A stretch of DNA of 64,000 nucleotides from Pseudanabaena yagii GIHE-NHR1 (GCF_012863495.1 NZ_JAAVJL010000001.1:992001-1056000); one strand, 5' to 3'. Shown: positions 34,696-43,790, numbered from the stretch's first letter. A program made the numbers and translations. The notes: generated from the sequence alone by a model not told the origin.

Positions 34696-34752
34696 ACATA
34701 AAAAATTCTTGAAAAAGCTTGCTTCGCAAGCTTTTTCAAGAATTTTTTATGT
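34696..34752. repeat. 27-bp-arm perfect hairpin
   Basis: Arms ACATAAAAAATTCTTGAAAA+AGCTTGC and complement around TTC. First of four consecutive hairpins in the spacer downstream of the response regulator. Confidence 0.85.
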
Positions 34753-34867
34753 ATAGCAATGTAAGGTTTGCTTAGGAAATAAAACCCAAATAAGTGAAGG
34801 CGGCGCGAAGTGCCGCCTTCACTTATTTGGGTTTTGGTTTATTCTAGCTATCTCTTACATTGCTATA
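34752..34867. repeat. MITE-like element with TATAGCAATGTAAG terminal repeats (copy A)
   Basis: The 14-bp terminal inverted repeats TATAGCAATGTAAG and CTTACATTGCTATA are perfect. Inside is a 24-bp-arm hairpin (34781-34835) AAAACCCAAATAAGTGAAGG+CGGC. A second copy in the opposite orientation sits at 54.07-54.17 kb. Confidence 0.85.
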
Positions 34868-34902
34868 GAACCCAACACTTTGCTACGCAAAGTGTTGGGT
34901 TC
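34868..34902. repeat. 16-bp-arm perfect hairpin
   Basis: Arms GAACCCAACACTTTGC and complement around TAC, abutting the MITE-like element. Confidence 0.8.
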
Positions 34903-34903
34903 T

Positions 34904-34948
34904 GGTATTTGAGAGAGAATTTGCACAGCAAATTCTCTCTCAAATACC
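34904..34948 (-). terminator. 21-bp-arm perfect hairpin after the response regulator
   Basis: Arms GGTATTTGAGAGAGAATTTGC and complement around ACA, 28 bp beyond the response regulator stop, so a likely terminator for it. Confidence 0.75.
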
Positions 34949-34976
34949 GTTTTAAACTAGCCAGACCTCGAATGAA

Positions 34977-35705
34977 CTAGCCTAAGCGATAACCAAAGCC
35001 ACGTACAGTCACAATATGTTTAGGATCGCTGGGATCAATTTCGATTTTTTCGCGCAACCAGCGAATATGCACATCAACAGTTTTGCTATCACCAACAAAG
35101 TCTACTCCCCAGACCTTTTCCAGTAGCTGCTCCCGTGACCAAACACGACGGGGATGACTCATAAACAAATCGAGTAGACGAAATTCTTTTGGCGAAAGGT
35201 TAATCTCTGTATCATTGATTGTCACGCGACATTCATCGGGATACATAGTGATATCGCCAAATTTATATACTGTGGCATTGGTTGCCACGAAATCACGACG
35301 ACTACGACGCAATAATGCTCGACAACGGGCTACAAGTTCACGCATCCCAAAGGGTTTACTGAGATAGTCATCAGCTCCGACCTCTAAGCCCACAATGCGA
35401 TCGGACTCATTGCCTTTAGCACTAATCATCAAAACAGGAACATTGTTACCTTCATGACGCAAGATCCGACAGAAATCTAGACCATTAATCGAAGGCAACA
35501 TTACATCTAAAATTACCAAATCTAGCCTCACCGCAGTTTTGGCAATTTGTAAAGCTGTATAACCATCTTCAGCGAGGAAAACGCTATATCCTTCTTCCCG
35601 CAAAGCCAGAGCGATCGCCTCTTGAATTATCGCTTCATCTTCCACTACCAAGATACAACCGACAGTGGTTTTAGAAGCTGAGACAGGCTGTTCTGTTAAG
35701 AGCAT
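34977..35705 (-). CDS. OmpR/PhoB-family response regulator
   Basis: A 242-aa two-component regulator. The receiver domain has the acidic pocket (VVEDE), phospho-acceptor Asp67 in VILDVMLPSING, Ser94 region MISAKG and Lys117 in LSKPFGM. The C-terminal winged helix (about 145-242) contains INLSPKEFRLLDLFMSHPRRVWSREQLLEKVWG..KTVDVHIRWLREKIEIDP..VRGFGYRLG. No kinase gene is next to it. It does not look like RpaA or RpaB by its receiver text; an SphR-like (phosphate) role is possible but unproven. Confidence 0.9.
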   Translation of the reverse strand: MLLTEQPVSASKTTVGCILVVEDEAIIQEAIALALREEGYSVFLAEDGYTALQIAKTAVRLDLVILDVMLPSINGLDFCRILRHEGNNVPVLMISAKGNESDRIVGLEVGADDYLSKPFGMRELVARCRALLRRSRRDFVATNATVYKFGDITMYPDECRVTINDTEINLSPKEFRLLDLFMSHPRRVWSREQLLEKVWGVDFVGDSKTVDVHIRWLREKIEIDPSDPKHIVTVRGFGYRLG

Positions 35706-35825
35706 AAAAAAGTTGTATTAGGTTTGGTCTAACCGTATCCAATTTTACATTGATTACTAGCTAATTATGTTTCATAGTTTTTGATTTTCAGCAGCATCAG
35801 CACTAAAAGCTAAAAACTTAATTAA

Positions 35826-37328
35826 TTATGGCAAGGAAAAGTTAGGGATCATGGATTTTGCCAAATTTCTTAGGTTTTGGTTGAGCGATCGCGCAATTTG
35901 GATGTGAGGCTCATCGGCTTCAATTGGGAGAATCTGAGCCATGTTCCCCTGACTAAATTGTTGAGTCACTAAATTTGCCGCTTCTAACCCAGTGACATAG
36001 GCTTTTTCCTGAGACCATGAGCCATGATTCGTAATAATCCAATCACCACTCATATATAAGTTTGGAAAGCTAGTAATAGGGCGCAATAGGTGCTGGTAAC
36101 TTCCGGGGGCGAAATGGGTCACAGCGCGAGGCAACCTAATTACACTGCTATCCACAACTGTTGCATTACTAAATTCTTGCAAACAAGTGGCGAGATATTG
36201 CTGGACAATTGTTACGATTTCTTGATTGTCAAGGGGCAAGAATTGGTTTGCGTGATAAAAATCCACTTCGATTACCGAACCAGTCTCATCTGCATATTCA
36301 TCATGGAGCGCATTGAGATCAAAGAATGTCCAGCCAGTAGTTGCATCAAAACCAAAGCAAGCATTGGATGGACGAGGAATATTGATTTTGCGATCGAACC
36401 ATAGGCGCACGGCTAAAACATCGATCGCTCCTAAATTCATCAAGTTACGAAATTCACGCCTTTTTTGTAAAGCCGCACTATTAGAGACAATTTTCTGCAT
36501 CCCTGAAATGCCCACGGAGAAAACCACGGCATCGGCATCAAAGGTTTCTTCGCCACAAATTACACCTGTAACTTTACCCGATCCATCAACGCGCAAATCG
36601 CTAACACGTCTATTGGTGAGGATTTTGCCACCTAAACTGGTAATGCGATCGCACCAAGGTTTAAAGATTTTTTCGCCCACTGTGCCACGACACCAGACTA
36701 CATCAAAATCCGCTTGATGCGCCAAGATGAAGTAATACAACATTCCCAAAGCCGCCGCCGCCGAGCATTGCTCTCCAGGAGCAAATAATCCGACTAATAG
36801 CATTGGCTCAAAGGATTCACGATATAACCGCTCCGATACACCATACTGACGGAATAACTCTCTGGCGGTGATGCCATCGTAGCGTTTCCATGCATCATCG
36901 GAATTGTCAAAGTCCACTACGGCATACATTAGAGGCAATGCCGAAAGGCGATCGCTAAGTGGCAATCTTTTAAATTGTGTATAGGCAAAAGTGCCAAGGG
37001 GTGAAGGCAATCGCGGCAAGTCTTGAAAAATCGGCGATTCCACTTCTAATCCTGCGGGGGAATATTGTGCCGATCGCGTCCAAGGGGTGAAGGGATCAAG
37101 CTCTAGCTCTTTAACTAAGGAAAAAATATTGCGATAGGGATACCAAAAACCGTGAATGCCTGCCTCAACCGATCGCCCCCCTGCGGTTTTCCAACCTGCG
37201 ACTAAGCCCCCTGCCTGCGCCCCTGCCTCTAGCAAGGTGACATCATAGCCCTGCTTGGTGAGTTGATAGGTCGCGCCTAAGCCAGCCCAACCTGCACCAA
37301 CAACGATTACTTTTGGTTTATCTGTCAT
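35826..37328 (-). CDS. FAD-dependent desaturase-like oxidoreductase (carotenoid desaturase family)
   Basis: A 500-aa flavoprotein. The N-terminal dinucleotide-binding motif KVIVVGAGWAGLGATYQLTKQGYDVTLLEA is followed by GGLVAGWKTAGGRSVEAGIHGFWYPYRN, a hallmark of the phytoene/zeta-carotene desaturase-related group. The C-terminal FAD motif is NLYMSGDWIITNHGSWSQEKAYVTGLEAANL. It is related to but distinct from CrtP/CrtQ. The cyanobacterial and plant homologues are usually annotated as NAD(P)-binding amine-oxidase/desaturase-like proteins. The substrate is probably a polyene or carotenoid, but that is inferred. Confidence 0.85.
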   Translation of the reverse strand: MTDKPKVIVVGAGWAGLGATYQLTKQGYDVTLLEAGAQAGGLVAGWKTAGGRSVEAGIHGFWYPYRNIFSLVKELELDPFTPWTRSAQYSPAGLEVESPIFQDLPRLPSPLGTFAYTQFKRLPLSDRLSALPLMYAVVDFDNSDDAWKRYDGITARELFRQYGVSERLYRESFEPMLLVGLFAPGEQCSAAAALGMLYYFILAHQADFDVVWCRGTVGEKIFKPWCDRITSLGGKILTNRRVSDLRVDGSGKVTGVICGEETFDADAVVFSVGISGMQKIVSNSAALQKRREFRNLMNLGAIDVLAVRLWFDRKINIPRPSNACFGFDATTGWTFFDLNALHDEYADETGSVIEVDFYHANQFLPLDNQEIVTIVQQYLATCLQEFSNATVVDSSVIRLPRAVTHFAPGSYQHLLRPITSFPNLYMSGDWIITNHGSWSQEKAYVTGLEAANLVTQQFSQGNMAQILPIEADEPHIQIARSLNQNLRNLAKSMIPNFSLP

Positions 37329-37389
37329 TATTTTTTTGAATACAAATTTTCTGTAACGAACCTCACGGAGTAAGGCTTATGACCAAGAA

Positions 37390-38088
37390 TTAAAGTCTCT
37401 TACTAATTTTAAAACCGTGAGAGTCAGTTCCACAGGTGTGCATAAGTCCATGAATATCCGCAAGATGCCGAATTTCTTCGGTTTGCTTAGGGCTAGGTTT
37501 CCAAGGATCGCTATTGTCATAACCATAGTAGGTTTCTACACCGTCAATCCCCAAGGCGGCGGCGGCGGGAATCAGGTCTTCAGGCGATCGCCGATAACGG
37601 GCAGGATGGGCAAGTACCGCTAGTCCCCCAGCCGAATGAATGGCTTTAATTACACTAATTGCTTGATAGTCTAAACCTGCGGTGGTTTTACCTTGCAAAT
37701 AAGGGTGCATTGCCCCATGTTTAGGATCAAAGCCATAGCCGAGAATATGTACTTCCGTAAAAATTAGACTGGCATTCACTTCGATCCCTGACCAGAGGGT
37801 TGGGAGGTTTGCTGGCTCATTGACTTGGCTAGCAAAATTATCAAGATATTGCTTGGCAACGTAATAACCGCCGATCGCATGGTGATCGGTAATTGCCAAA
37901 TCGGATAGACGCAAAGCGATCGCCTGCTGAATTAAATCAACAGCCTGCATCTTGCCATCAGAATGCACCGTATGCAAATGAAAGTTCAGCCTATGTGGAC
38001 AACTCATGGCATCGACAGACGCAAAAATTTTTCGCAATTTACTGGTTGCGCTCGACTCTGAGATCAATAGCGGAGTTTGAGTTACCAT
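37390..38088 (-). CDS. PHP-domain phosphoesterase
   Basis: A 232-aa metal-dependent phosphoesterase of the PHP family (RNase AM / nucleoside-bisphosphate phosphatase type). Metal ligands are visible in NFHLHTVHSDGKM, LAITDHHAIGGY, WSGIEVNA, AVLAHPARY and THTCGTDSHGF-like text (MHTCGTDSHG). The fold is complete and short. It shares an orientation with the FAD enzyme 61 bp downstream and may be co-transcribed. Substrate unknown. Confidence 0.88.
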   Translation of the reverse strand: MVTQTPLLISESSATSKLRKIFASVDAMSCPHRLNFHLHTVHSDGKMQAVDLIQQAIALRLSDLAITDHHAIGGYYVAKQYLDNFASQVNEPANLPTLWSGIEVNASLIFTEVHILGYGFDPKHGAMHPYLQGKTTAGLDYQAISVIKAIHSAGGLAVLAHPARYRRSPEDLIPAAAALGIDGVETYYGYDNSDPWKPSPKQTEEIRHLADIHGLMHTCGTDSHGFKISKRL

Positions 38089-38273
38089 GACACATCTCTA
38101 CATAAGCAGATCTTTAACAATTCTTAATTTCTTAACCACAATTTTACCCAAATCAGGGTAGATAGCTTAACTTTTATTGAGATAGATTCTCAGATACTAA
38201 GACATTGATACACGAATTTTGTTCGCCTATGCGATGAATAAACAGAGCAATAGGTATATCAATCTAAGGGGAT

Positions 38274-38507
38274 TTAGGACTGTTGATCGTATTGACCATA
38301 CTGGGCTTGCTCGATCACATTATGATCAAGGCTTTGCTCAGAAGTCTCGTAATAACTAGATAATAATTCGCGAGTTTCGACTTTGCCTAAATTCGACTCG
38401 ATTTCGGCAGTAATAGCAACGCATTCACTACCAGACATGTCAATCGCACGCTCAACGATTTTGCCATCTTTCCCGATTAAGTACTCGATACGTTGATATT
38501 GCGACAT
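38274..38507 (-). CDS. DUF2997 family protein
   Basis: A 77-aa protein. The first ~50 residues match DUF2997: RIEYLIGKDGKIVERAIDMSGSECVAITAEIESNLGKVETRE. The single Cys29 sits in the conserved SGSEC. In many cyanobacteria DUF2997 is encoded beside a DUF1257 (Ycf35) protein and a ferredoxin; neither is adjacent here. The tail is Gln/Tyr-rich and variable. Function unknown. Confidence 0.8.
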   Translation of the reverse strand: MSQYQRIEYLIGKDGKIVERAIDMSGSECVAITAEIESNLGKVETRELLSSYYETSEQSLDHNVIEQAQYGQYDQQS

Positions 38508-38610
38508 AATCTATTAATTTTTCTCAACAATAACAATTACTAATATTCTAGCGTTTCTAAATCAAAATGATCAAAAACCTAAAATGCAAGGTAGCTCTTT
38601 GTGCAGACTT

Positions 38611-39249
38611 TTACTGTGATATGACGAGCTGACCAAGAGATTTTAAAATTTGCAGCACTAGGTATAAATGGTTTTCTGGTTCTGAGAGTGAGAAAACTTT
38701 AGATAGTGTGTAAGTAGGTGAAGGAGTCGGTTCTAGCTTAATAAAACGAAATTCTCGCCCATTGGTAATCATCCCAAATGTATTTTGGTTAGCCAAATGA
38801 TTAGGGCTAGCACTCATGTAGGTCAGGGCTTGAGGCAACGCCATCATTACGTCATACTGAACACTCTTAGACTCGATCACCACTACCCAAATCGAATTTT
38901 GCAGCACTAAGACATCAATTTGTCCTCGTACTGTTTCAGAGCCATCTTGAGATTCCACTTCAACTGATTCTTCGAGGGTTGTGTAAAATGGCGGGTCATA
39001 AAATCCTGCGAGGGATAGCAAAGGCGACAGTGTAACCATCTTGACGGTTACTTCTAAGAGTGGACGCTTAGCCAGATAACTGTAATGTTGCTTAGTACGA
39101 TCTAAAATCTGTTTTTCAAATTCACTCAGATCGGGCGATGACTGTAGTAATTGTGTAAAAAAGTCATCAGTTGTGAATTGTTGCCGTAAATGCAATTTAC
39201 TTTCGACATCGTACAAGCTGAGCCTTGAGGCTTGTAGAGTTACAGGCAT
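38611..39249 (-). CDS. HsdR-N/PD-(D/E)XK nuclease-like protein
   Basis: A 212-aa protein resembling the N-terminal nuclease part of type I restriction R subunits. The motif RGQIDVLVLQNSIWVVVIESKS supplies the D...E-x-K catalytic set of the PD-(D/E)XK fold. Conserved upstream text is LLEVTVKMVTLSPLLSLAGFYDPPF. There is no helicase domain and no HsdM/HsdS gene nearby, so it is a stand-alone cyanobacterial member of unknown role rather than an active restriction enzyme subunit. Confidence 0.8.
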   Translation of the reverse strand: MPVTLQASRLSLYDVESKLHLRQQFTTDDFFTQLLQSSPDLSEFEKQILDRTKQHYSYLAKRPLLEVTVKMVTLSPLLSLAGFYDPPFYTTLEESVEVESQDGSETVRGQIDVLVLQNSIWVVVIESKSVQYDVMMALPQALTYMSASPNHLANQNTFGMITNGREFRFIKLEPTPSPTYTLSKVFSLSEPENHLYLVLQILKSLGQLVISQ

Positions 39250-39307
39250 AATGAAAACTCCTTTACAGTAATTTACAGTTAGCTTTTAGTAGCGATCGCC
39301 CACATCA

Positions 39308-39598
39308 TCATTTTCCAGCTAAACGCTTCTCGGTATTTTGAATTGCTTTAGTGGCATAGACATCATTGGGGCGCAACTTTAAAGCTCTCTTAAAGTTAAT
39401 CAGAGCGGTGTTGTAGTCTTTTTTGTCATAGGCTTTATAACCGATTCTCATCCAAACGTCATATTTACCTTTTGTAGTTTTGGTAGCAGTGTTGGTTGAT
39501 TTGGCTTTAACAGTTTCTGTGGTTGATGGCGCAGCTATAGCGGAGTTACAAAATATGCAGGAGCCGATAATCGTAAGGAGCAATAGAAATTCTTTCAT
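39308..39598 (-). CDS. Small exported TPR protein
   Basis: A 96-aa protein with a signal peptide (about 1-22, MKEFLLLLTIIGSCIFCNSAIA), a Thr/Lys-rich spacer and one and a half TPR units (WMRIGYKAYDKKDYNTALINFKRALKLRPNDVYATKAIQNTEKRL). Probably periplasmic. Too small to be a scaffold alone; may pair with another TPR protein. Confidence 0.8.
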   Translation of the reverse strand: MKEFLLLLTIIGSCIFCNSAIAAPSTTETVKAKSTNTATKTTKGKYDVWMRIGYKAYDKKDYNTALINFKRALKLRPNDVYATKAIQNTEKRLAGK

Positions 39599-39693
39599 AC
39601 CCTGATTTAAACCTAATTTAAGTACGTTGAGAAAATTAACGATGTTGAGATTACTATATTAGCCTTCCCAAAGTTTACTAATAAGTAATAACA

Positions 39694-39805
39694 ATTAATA
39701 AGTAGCTAGGTGCAATTAAATATGGAACCATAAAGCCTATAAAAAGAGCAGCTTGCCCTGTAGGCTTTAATTTTGGTCTTTAATTATGCCCAGCTACTTA
39801 ATAAT
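39694..39805. repeat. MITE-like element with TAAGTAGCTAGG ends
   Basis: Imperfect terminal inverted repeats of 22 bp (39699-39720 TAAGTAGCTAGGTGCAATTA.. and 39779-39800) enclose a small AAAGCCTA/TAGGCTTT hairpin. The right end recurs almost exactly at 51.05 kb. Confidence 0.75.
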
Positions 39806-39843
39806 TTTCAAGACAGTAACGACCTCTTAAAAGTTGCAAAATC

Positions 39844-40896
39844 CTAGCGATCAAGTTCCACAACTTTATTCGCCGAGATTCCATCGGTTGCTGTGCCAAA
39901 ATACCAGAGAGAAGCAACAGCTTCGGCGCGGGTAACAGGCTTTTGGGGTTGTAACAATGTAGTAAATCCAAAGCTACGACGAATGTTAGAAATATCGCGC
40001 AGTTGGGCATCAGCAAAAATTGCCCCTAAAGCATTTTCGCTAATGCGATCGCTATCTTTAAAGCCCCATGTTTGACTAATACTGTCCCATGTAGCACTAG
40101 GTAAAGGCTGTCGGAGATCAAGGGGTATTTTCCATTGCACCAATTCTTCACGGAGGAGGGGATCATTAGGACGAAAGCGATCGCCTGTACCAATTAGCCC
40201 TGCATTAGCTAAGCCTTGAATGATGGCAAAGTCAGGATGGTTATTCGGTACATCCGTAAAACTTGCCGTGTCATTGGGTTGCGCGAGACGAATCTGGCGG
40301 CTTGGTTGATTTTTGTAGAGACGATTATTAGTTTGCAGTAGCCATCTGGCATATTCTCGCCTTGCTACTAAGTTATTAGGCTGGAATTGCAATCCTGTTT
40401 TTGCGGTAATAGTCCCTAATTTATTGAGATCTTTGATCCAAGGTCTTAAGGCAACGGGAGCCTGCTCGATGTCACTAAATTCGCCCGCCTGAGGTTGAGC
40501 AGTTGCAAAATTGATATAAAAAAAGGTTTTGAGAGAATTTGGATTTTTAGTGCTTGAAGAATTAGGTAAAGCTTGTACAGCGATCGCAATCATCTGATTA
40601 GATAAGCTTTCACTTTTAAAATTTGGGAAATTAGGGCGATCGCTAAATTTTGGAGTCACGCTGGGGGAAGCGATGGGAGCAGGAGATGGCGTGGTGACAG
40701 GTTCTGTGGTGGGAGTTACAGTTGGGGTGGCAGAGGGAGCAGGTTTATTTTGTTCAGCAATGGGTTCAGGGCTGGAGTCACTGTTAGGGTTTGCTGGAGC
40801 GATCGCCCCTTCTAAGGAATTGCCAAGATTAGACCCTTGGCAAGCGGTGAGGGAACAAGCAATTAGTCCTAGGATTAATCGAAATGTGAACTTCAT
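39844..40896 (-). CDS. SLH-domain lipoprotein
   Basis: A 350-aa secreted lipoprotein. The signal peptide ends in the lipobox LTAC (Cys19). A long Pro/Thr/Ser linker follows (about 30-90). Then come S-layer homology-type units: FSDIEQAPVALRPWIKDLNKLGTITAKTGLQFQPNNLVARREYARWLLQ, FTDVPNNHPDFAIIQGLANAGLIGTGDRFRPNDPLLREELVQW, and a final FKDSD..PVTRAEAVASLWYFG. Cyanobacterial SLH proteins bind peptidoglycan and link it to the outer membrane. Its ATG overlaps the DUF29 stop by one base (TAATG), indicating translational coupling. Confidence 0.88.
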   Translation of the reverse strand: MKFTFRLILGLIACSLTACQGSNLGNSLEGAIAPANPNSDSSPEPIAEQNKPAPSATPTVTPTTEPVTTPSPAPIASPSVTPKFSDRPNFPNFKSESLSNQMIAIAVQALPNSSSTKNPNSLKTFFYINFATAQPQAGEFSDIEQAPVALRPWIKDLNKLGTITAKTGLQFQPNNLVARREYARWLLQTNNRLYKNQPSRQIRLAQPNDTASFTDVPNNHPDFAIIQGLANAGLIGTGDRFRPNDPLLREELVQWKIPLDLRQPLPSATWDSISQTWGFKDSDRISENALGAIFADAQLRDISNIRRSFGFTTLLQPQKPVTRAEAVASLWYFGTATDGISANKVVELDR

Positions 40897-41345
40897 TAAA
40901 ACTCCACATCAATATCATCAGGAAAGCTCAAGTCCAGCAACTGTTCCAAGGTATAGGGACATTCATTGGGCAATACGTTTTTCTTAATTGGTGTCTCACT
41001 CAAAACTAACGCTAATCCCAAGCGAAAACCCTTGAACAAAGCTTTATCTAAATAGGACTTTAGACTCGGATTGTCCGCTAACAAGTCTTGAATTTCCTCT
41101 CTTTGCAACTGGATCGTCACTTGCCAACTACGCGATCGCTTTTGGGGTTGGTATTGCCATTTTAAGAGATGTCCAATCAGCACTCCTAGCCGATTAGATA
41201 ACTCCTGCTGCTTTTGCTTACCCAAAGACTCAATTTCCTCAACTAAGTTAGCTACATCTAATCCATCTAACTTACCTAATGCTAAAAGTTTGGACTGCTG
41301 CATTGTCCAACCATAAAAATCTGTCTCATATAAACCTGTTTCCAT
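40896..41345 (-). CDS. DUF29 family protein
   Basis: A 149-aa protein with the full DUF29 pattern: YETDFYGWTMQQSKLLALGKLDGLDVANLVEEIESLGKQKQQELSNRLGVLIGHLLKWQYQP..SWQVTIQLQREEIQDLLADNPSLK. A widespread all-helical cyanobacterial family of unknown function. It ends within the start codon of the SLH lipoprotein gene, so the two form an operon. Confidence 0.92.
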   Translation of the reverse strand: METGLYETDFYGWTMQQSKLLALGKLDGLDVANLVEEIESLGKQKQQELSNRLGVLIGHLLKWQYQPQKRSRSWQVTIQLQREEIQDLLADNPSLKSYLDKALFKGFRLGLALVLSETPIKKNVLPNECPYTLEQLLDLSFPDDIDVEF

Positions 41346-41426
41346 ACTGTGATTGGTAATAATTCAGTATTTATAGGATAGGCATCTCTAAGAGATATCT
41401 ATCCTATAAATACTTATTGTGCATGA

Positions 41427-43223
41427 TTAAGAAGCTTGATCGATCTCGGCGAGATTAGGGCTAGGTGGTAACAGCAGTGGCGTATTTATGGGAATAACAC
41501 AGGCAATTTCAGGACGGAAATTGGCATAGCGGCTGCGGCGGATGCCGATTAATTCTGCCTGAATATCCGTAGTACTTTCACCTAAACAAATCAGCAAATG
41601 CGTAGTTAGTTCTAAGCTTGCCTCAAAGGTGGGATGCACAACTTCCTTGGCTCCCAGTTGATACAGCGTATCGATATCCGCATCTTTTTCGGCTCTAGCA
41701 ACGATATCAATCTCTGGGGAAATACTAATGGCTCTCTGGACGCATAACCTTGTAGCGATCGGATCAGAAATAGCAATTAGCATCGATCTCGCATGGTCGA
41801 TTTCCGCTTTTTCGAGTACTAAGGGACTGGCGCAATTGCCATATAGGTAAGGGATATTTTGCGATCGCAAGATCTCTACCTTAGACTCAGCATCTTCAAT
41901 TACGAGTACAGGATAACCCTTTGATTGCAGTAACGCCACAATGCCCTGTCCGATCCGCCCATAACCGCAGACCACCACATGATCCTTAAGTTCAGCATTG
42001 GCGGAAAGTTCTTGAGGCATATCTAGCTTGTTCATCCATGCCTTGAGAACTGGGATTTTTTCAAGCAATTGCAAAATCTGTGGTGTTGCCTTCAGCAAGA
42101 AGGGTGTAACCATCAAGGTGACAGCAGTTGTACCTAAAATCAGTAAATATACGCGGCGGGAAACTAATCCTAATTTTTGACCTTCGCTAGCGAGTACAAA
42201 GGAAAATTCCCCAATTTGGGCAAGACCTAAGCCTGCAAAGATGGCAACGCGCAGGGGATAACGGAAAATACTCACCAATGGTACGACGATCAGGAATTTA
42301 CCCAACATCACAATCGCCACCAGACTCAGAATCAATTCCCAGTTTTGCAGTAAAAATGCAGGATCGATCAGCATCCCGATCGCCGCAAAAAACAAGGTAG
42401 CAAACACATCGCGCAAGGGCTCTACATAGGTGAGCGCTTGATCAGCATATTCCACCTCCGAAATCATCAAACCTGCGACGAATGCGCCCATTTCAATCGA
42501 CAAGCCTAAATGCTCAGTAAGTAGGGCAATGCCTAGACATAGGACGATCACACTCAGCAAGAATAGTTCACGGCTCTCGGTACTTGCCACCCAGCGCAAA
42601 AATGGCGGAATCACCCAAATTCCCGCCGCGATCGCTGCCCCAGCAAATAGAGCCGTCACCGCTAAGGCTTTGATCACCTCAATACCTACGGATTCAGGAT
42701 GATCGAGCGCAGGTAATACCGCCAACATTAATCCCAAAGCCAAGTCTTGGATGATTAACATCCCCAATGTCACCTGTCCCTGTGCAGACTCAGTTTCGTT
42801 GGTTTCCATCAAACTTCTCAGCACGACTGCCGTAGATGAAAGCGACAGAATTCCACCGAGGAAAATGCCTTGAGTTGGTGTGTCTACCCATCCCACCAAT
42901 ACAGATACTCCTGTGGTGAGGGCGATCGTCAATAAAATCTGTAAAGTACCACCACCAAGAGCGATCGCTCTCACTTTATTTAACTGCTTTAGTGAAAACT
43001 CAACGCCAAGGGCAAATAGTAAGAAGGCAACACCAAACTGGGCAAGGGTCTCTACCTGAATCAATTCTTTGATCAGTCCTAAGCCCGTCGGTCCAACGAC
43101 GATGCCACCAAAGATGTAGCCCAATAAAACTGGTAATCGCAGCGCCGCCGCCAATAATCCACCAAAGGAGGCTGCTGCAAGAACCGTTACTAAATCAACA
43201 ATTAACCGAAAATCTTCTTGCAC
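41427..43223 (-). CDS. CPA2-type cation/proton antiporter with TrkA-N domain
   Basis: A 598-aa membrane protein. About 12 helices make a Na+/H+ exchanger (Kef-type) domain (residues 1-380), e.g. LLAAALRLPVLLGYIFGGIVVGPTGLGLI and GAFVAGLMISEVEYADQ. A Rossmann TrkA-N regulatory domain follows (HVVVCGYGRIGQGIVALLQSKGYPVLVIED). The last ~100 residues hold no full TrkA-C. It likely exports or exchanges K+ or Na+ for H+ and is gated by NAD(H). The start was put at GTG ((M)QEDFRLIVDLV); a TTG three codons earlier is the alternative. Confidence 0.92.
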   Translation of the reverse strand: MQEDFRLIVDLVTVLAAASFGGLLAAALRLPVLLGYIFGGIVVGPTGLGLIKELIQVETLAQFGVAFLLFALGVEFSLKQLNKVRAIALGGGTLQILLTIALTTGVSVLVGWVDTPTQGIFLGGILSLSSTAVVLRSLMETNETESAQGQVTLGMLIIQDLALGLMLAVLPALDHPESVGIEVIKALAVTALFAGAAIAAGIWVIPPFLRWVASTESRELFLLSVIVLCLGIALLTEHLGLSIEMGAFVAGLMISEVEYADQALTYVEPLRDVFATLFFAAIGMLIDPAFLLQNWELILSLVAIVMLGKFLIVVPLVSIFRYPLRVAIFAGLGLAQIGEFSFVLASEGQKLGLVSRRVYLLILGTTAVTLMVTPFLLKATPQILQLLEKIPVLKAWMNKLDMPQELSANAELKDHVVVCGYGRIGQGIVALLQSKGYPVLVIEDAESKVEILRSQNIPYLYGNCASPLVLEKAEIDHARSMLIAISDPIATRLCVQRAISISPEIDIVARAEKDADIDTLYQLGAKEVVHPTFEASLELTTHLLICLGESTTDIQAELIGIRRSRYANFRPEIACVIPINTPLLLPPSPNLAEIDQAS

Positions 43224-43325
43224 AGAAATCAACTTAAGAACATTGCCTTCTCTACTTTAAACCCATATCCGAAAAAGGGAACAAGCATTGCTCCTTTTTC
43301 TTTCACCCCAATACAGCGCTAAAAA

Positions 43326-43378
43326 ACAGAGAAATTTTTGAAAGCGCGGCTTCGCCGCGCTTTCAAAAATTTCTCTGT
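43326..43378. terminator. 25-bp-arm perfect hairpin
   Basis: Arms ACAGAGAAATTTTTGAAAGC+GCGGC and complement around TTC, between the broken Uma2 gene and the antiporter gene. Confidence 0.85.
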
Positions 43379-43384
43379 ACTACT

Positions 43385-43790
43385 TCAAGCTGCAACAGGC
43401 AGCAATTCATTAACTGTCATGCTAAAGCCATTAAGAACGACAGAGGTAATCACCTCATCGGCAACATAAATTTTGCGAGCATCTTGGGTTAATACCACGA
43501 TCAACCGTTCTTCATTAAAAATTAGCCAAACTTCTTGGCACTGCGATCGCAAATATTCGTGCGCCTTAGCAAATACATCGTTAGCGGCATCAGTCGGTGA
43601 GATTACTTCCGCAATTAAAGGAAAGCTTTGGGGCAAAGTGGGTAAATTGTAATGTCATACCCGTTTTTTCGATTAAATTGCCGTTAACCCATTCCAGTGC
43701 ACCTAATGAGGGATTGTTAACCCATTCATCAAGGGAAATTTTTGGAATAGCTATTTCTTCTGCTTTTTCAGCGATCGCAGGGCTAACCAT
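43385..43790 (-). pseudogene. Uma2 family endonuclease, internally deleted and frameshifted
   Basis: The first 48 or so codons from ATG give a normal Uma2 opening (IPKISLDEWVNNPSLGALEWVNGNLIEKTGMTLQ). The frame then shifts, and the other frame continues with the Uma2 C-terminal part (LPQSFPLIAEVISPTDAANDVFAKAHEYLRSQCQEVWLIF). The join lies near 43640-43660. The central part of the family (about 50-60 residues, including the R/D core block) is absent, so both a deletion and a frameshift occurred. It lies 97 bp from the end of an insertion sequence. Confidence 0.8.

Noticed and set aside
38611-39249. Restriction-modification system
   Set aside because: Only an HsdR-N-like nuclease domain is present, without helicase, methylase or specificity genes nearby.
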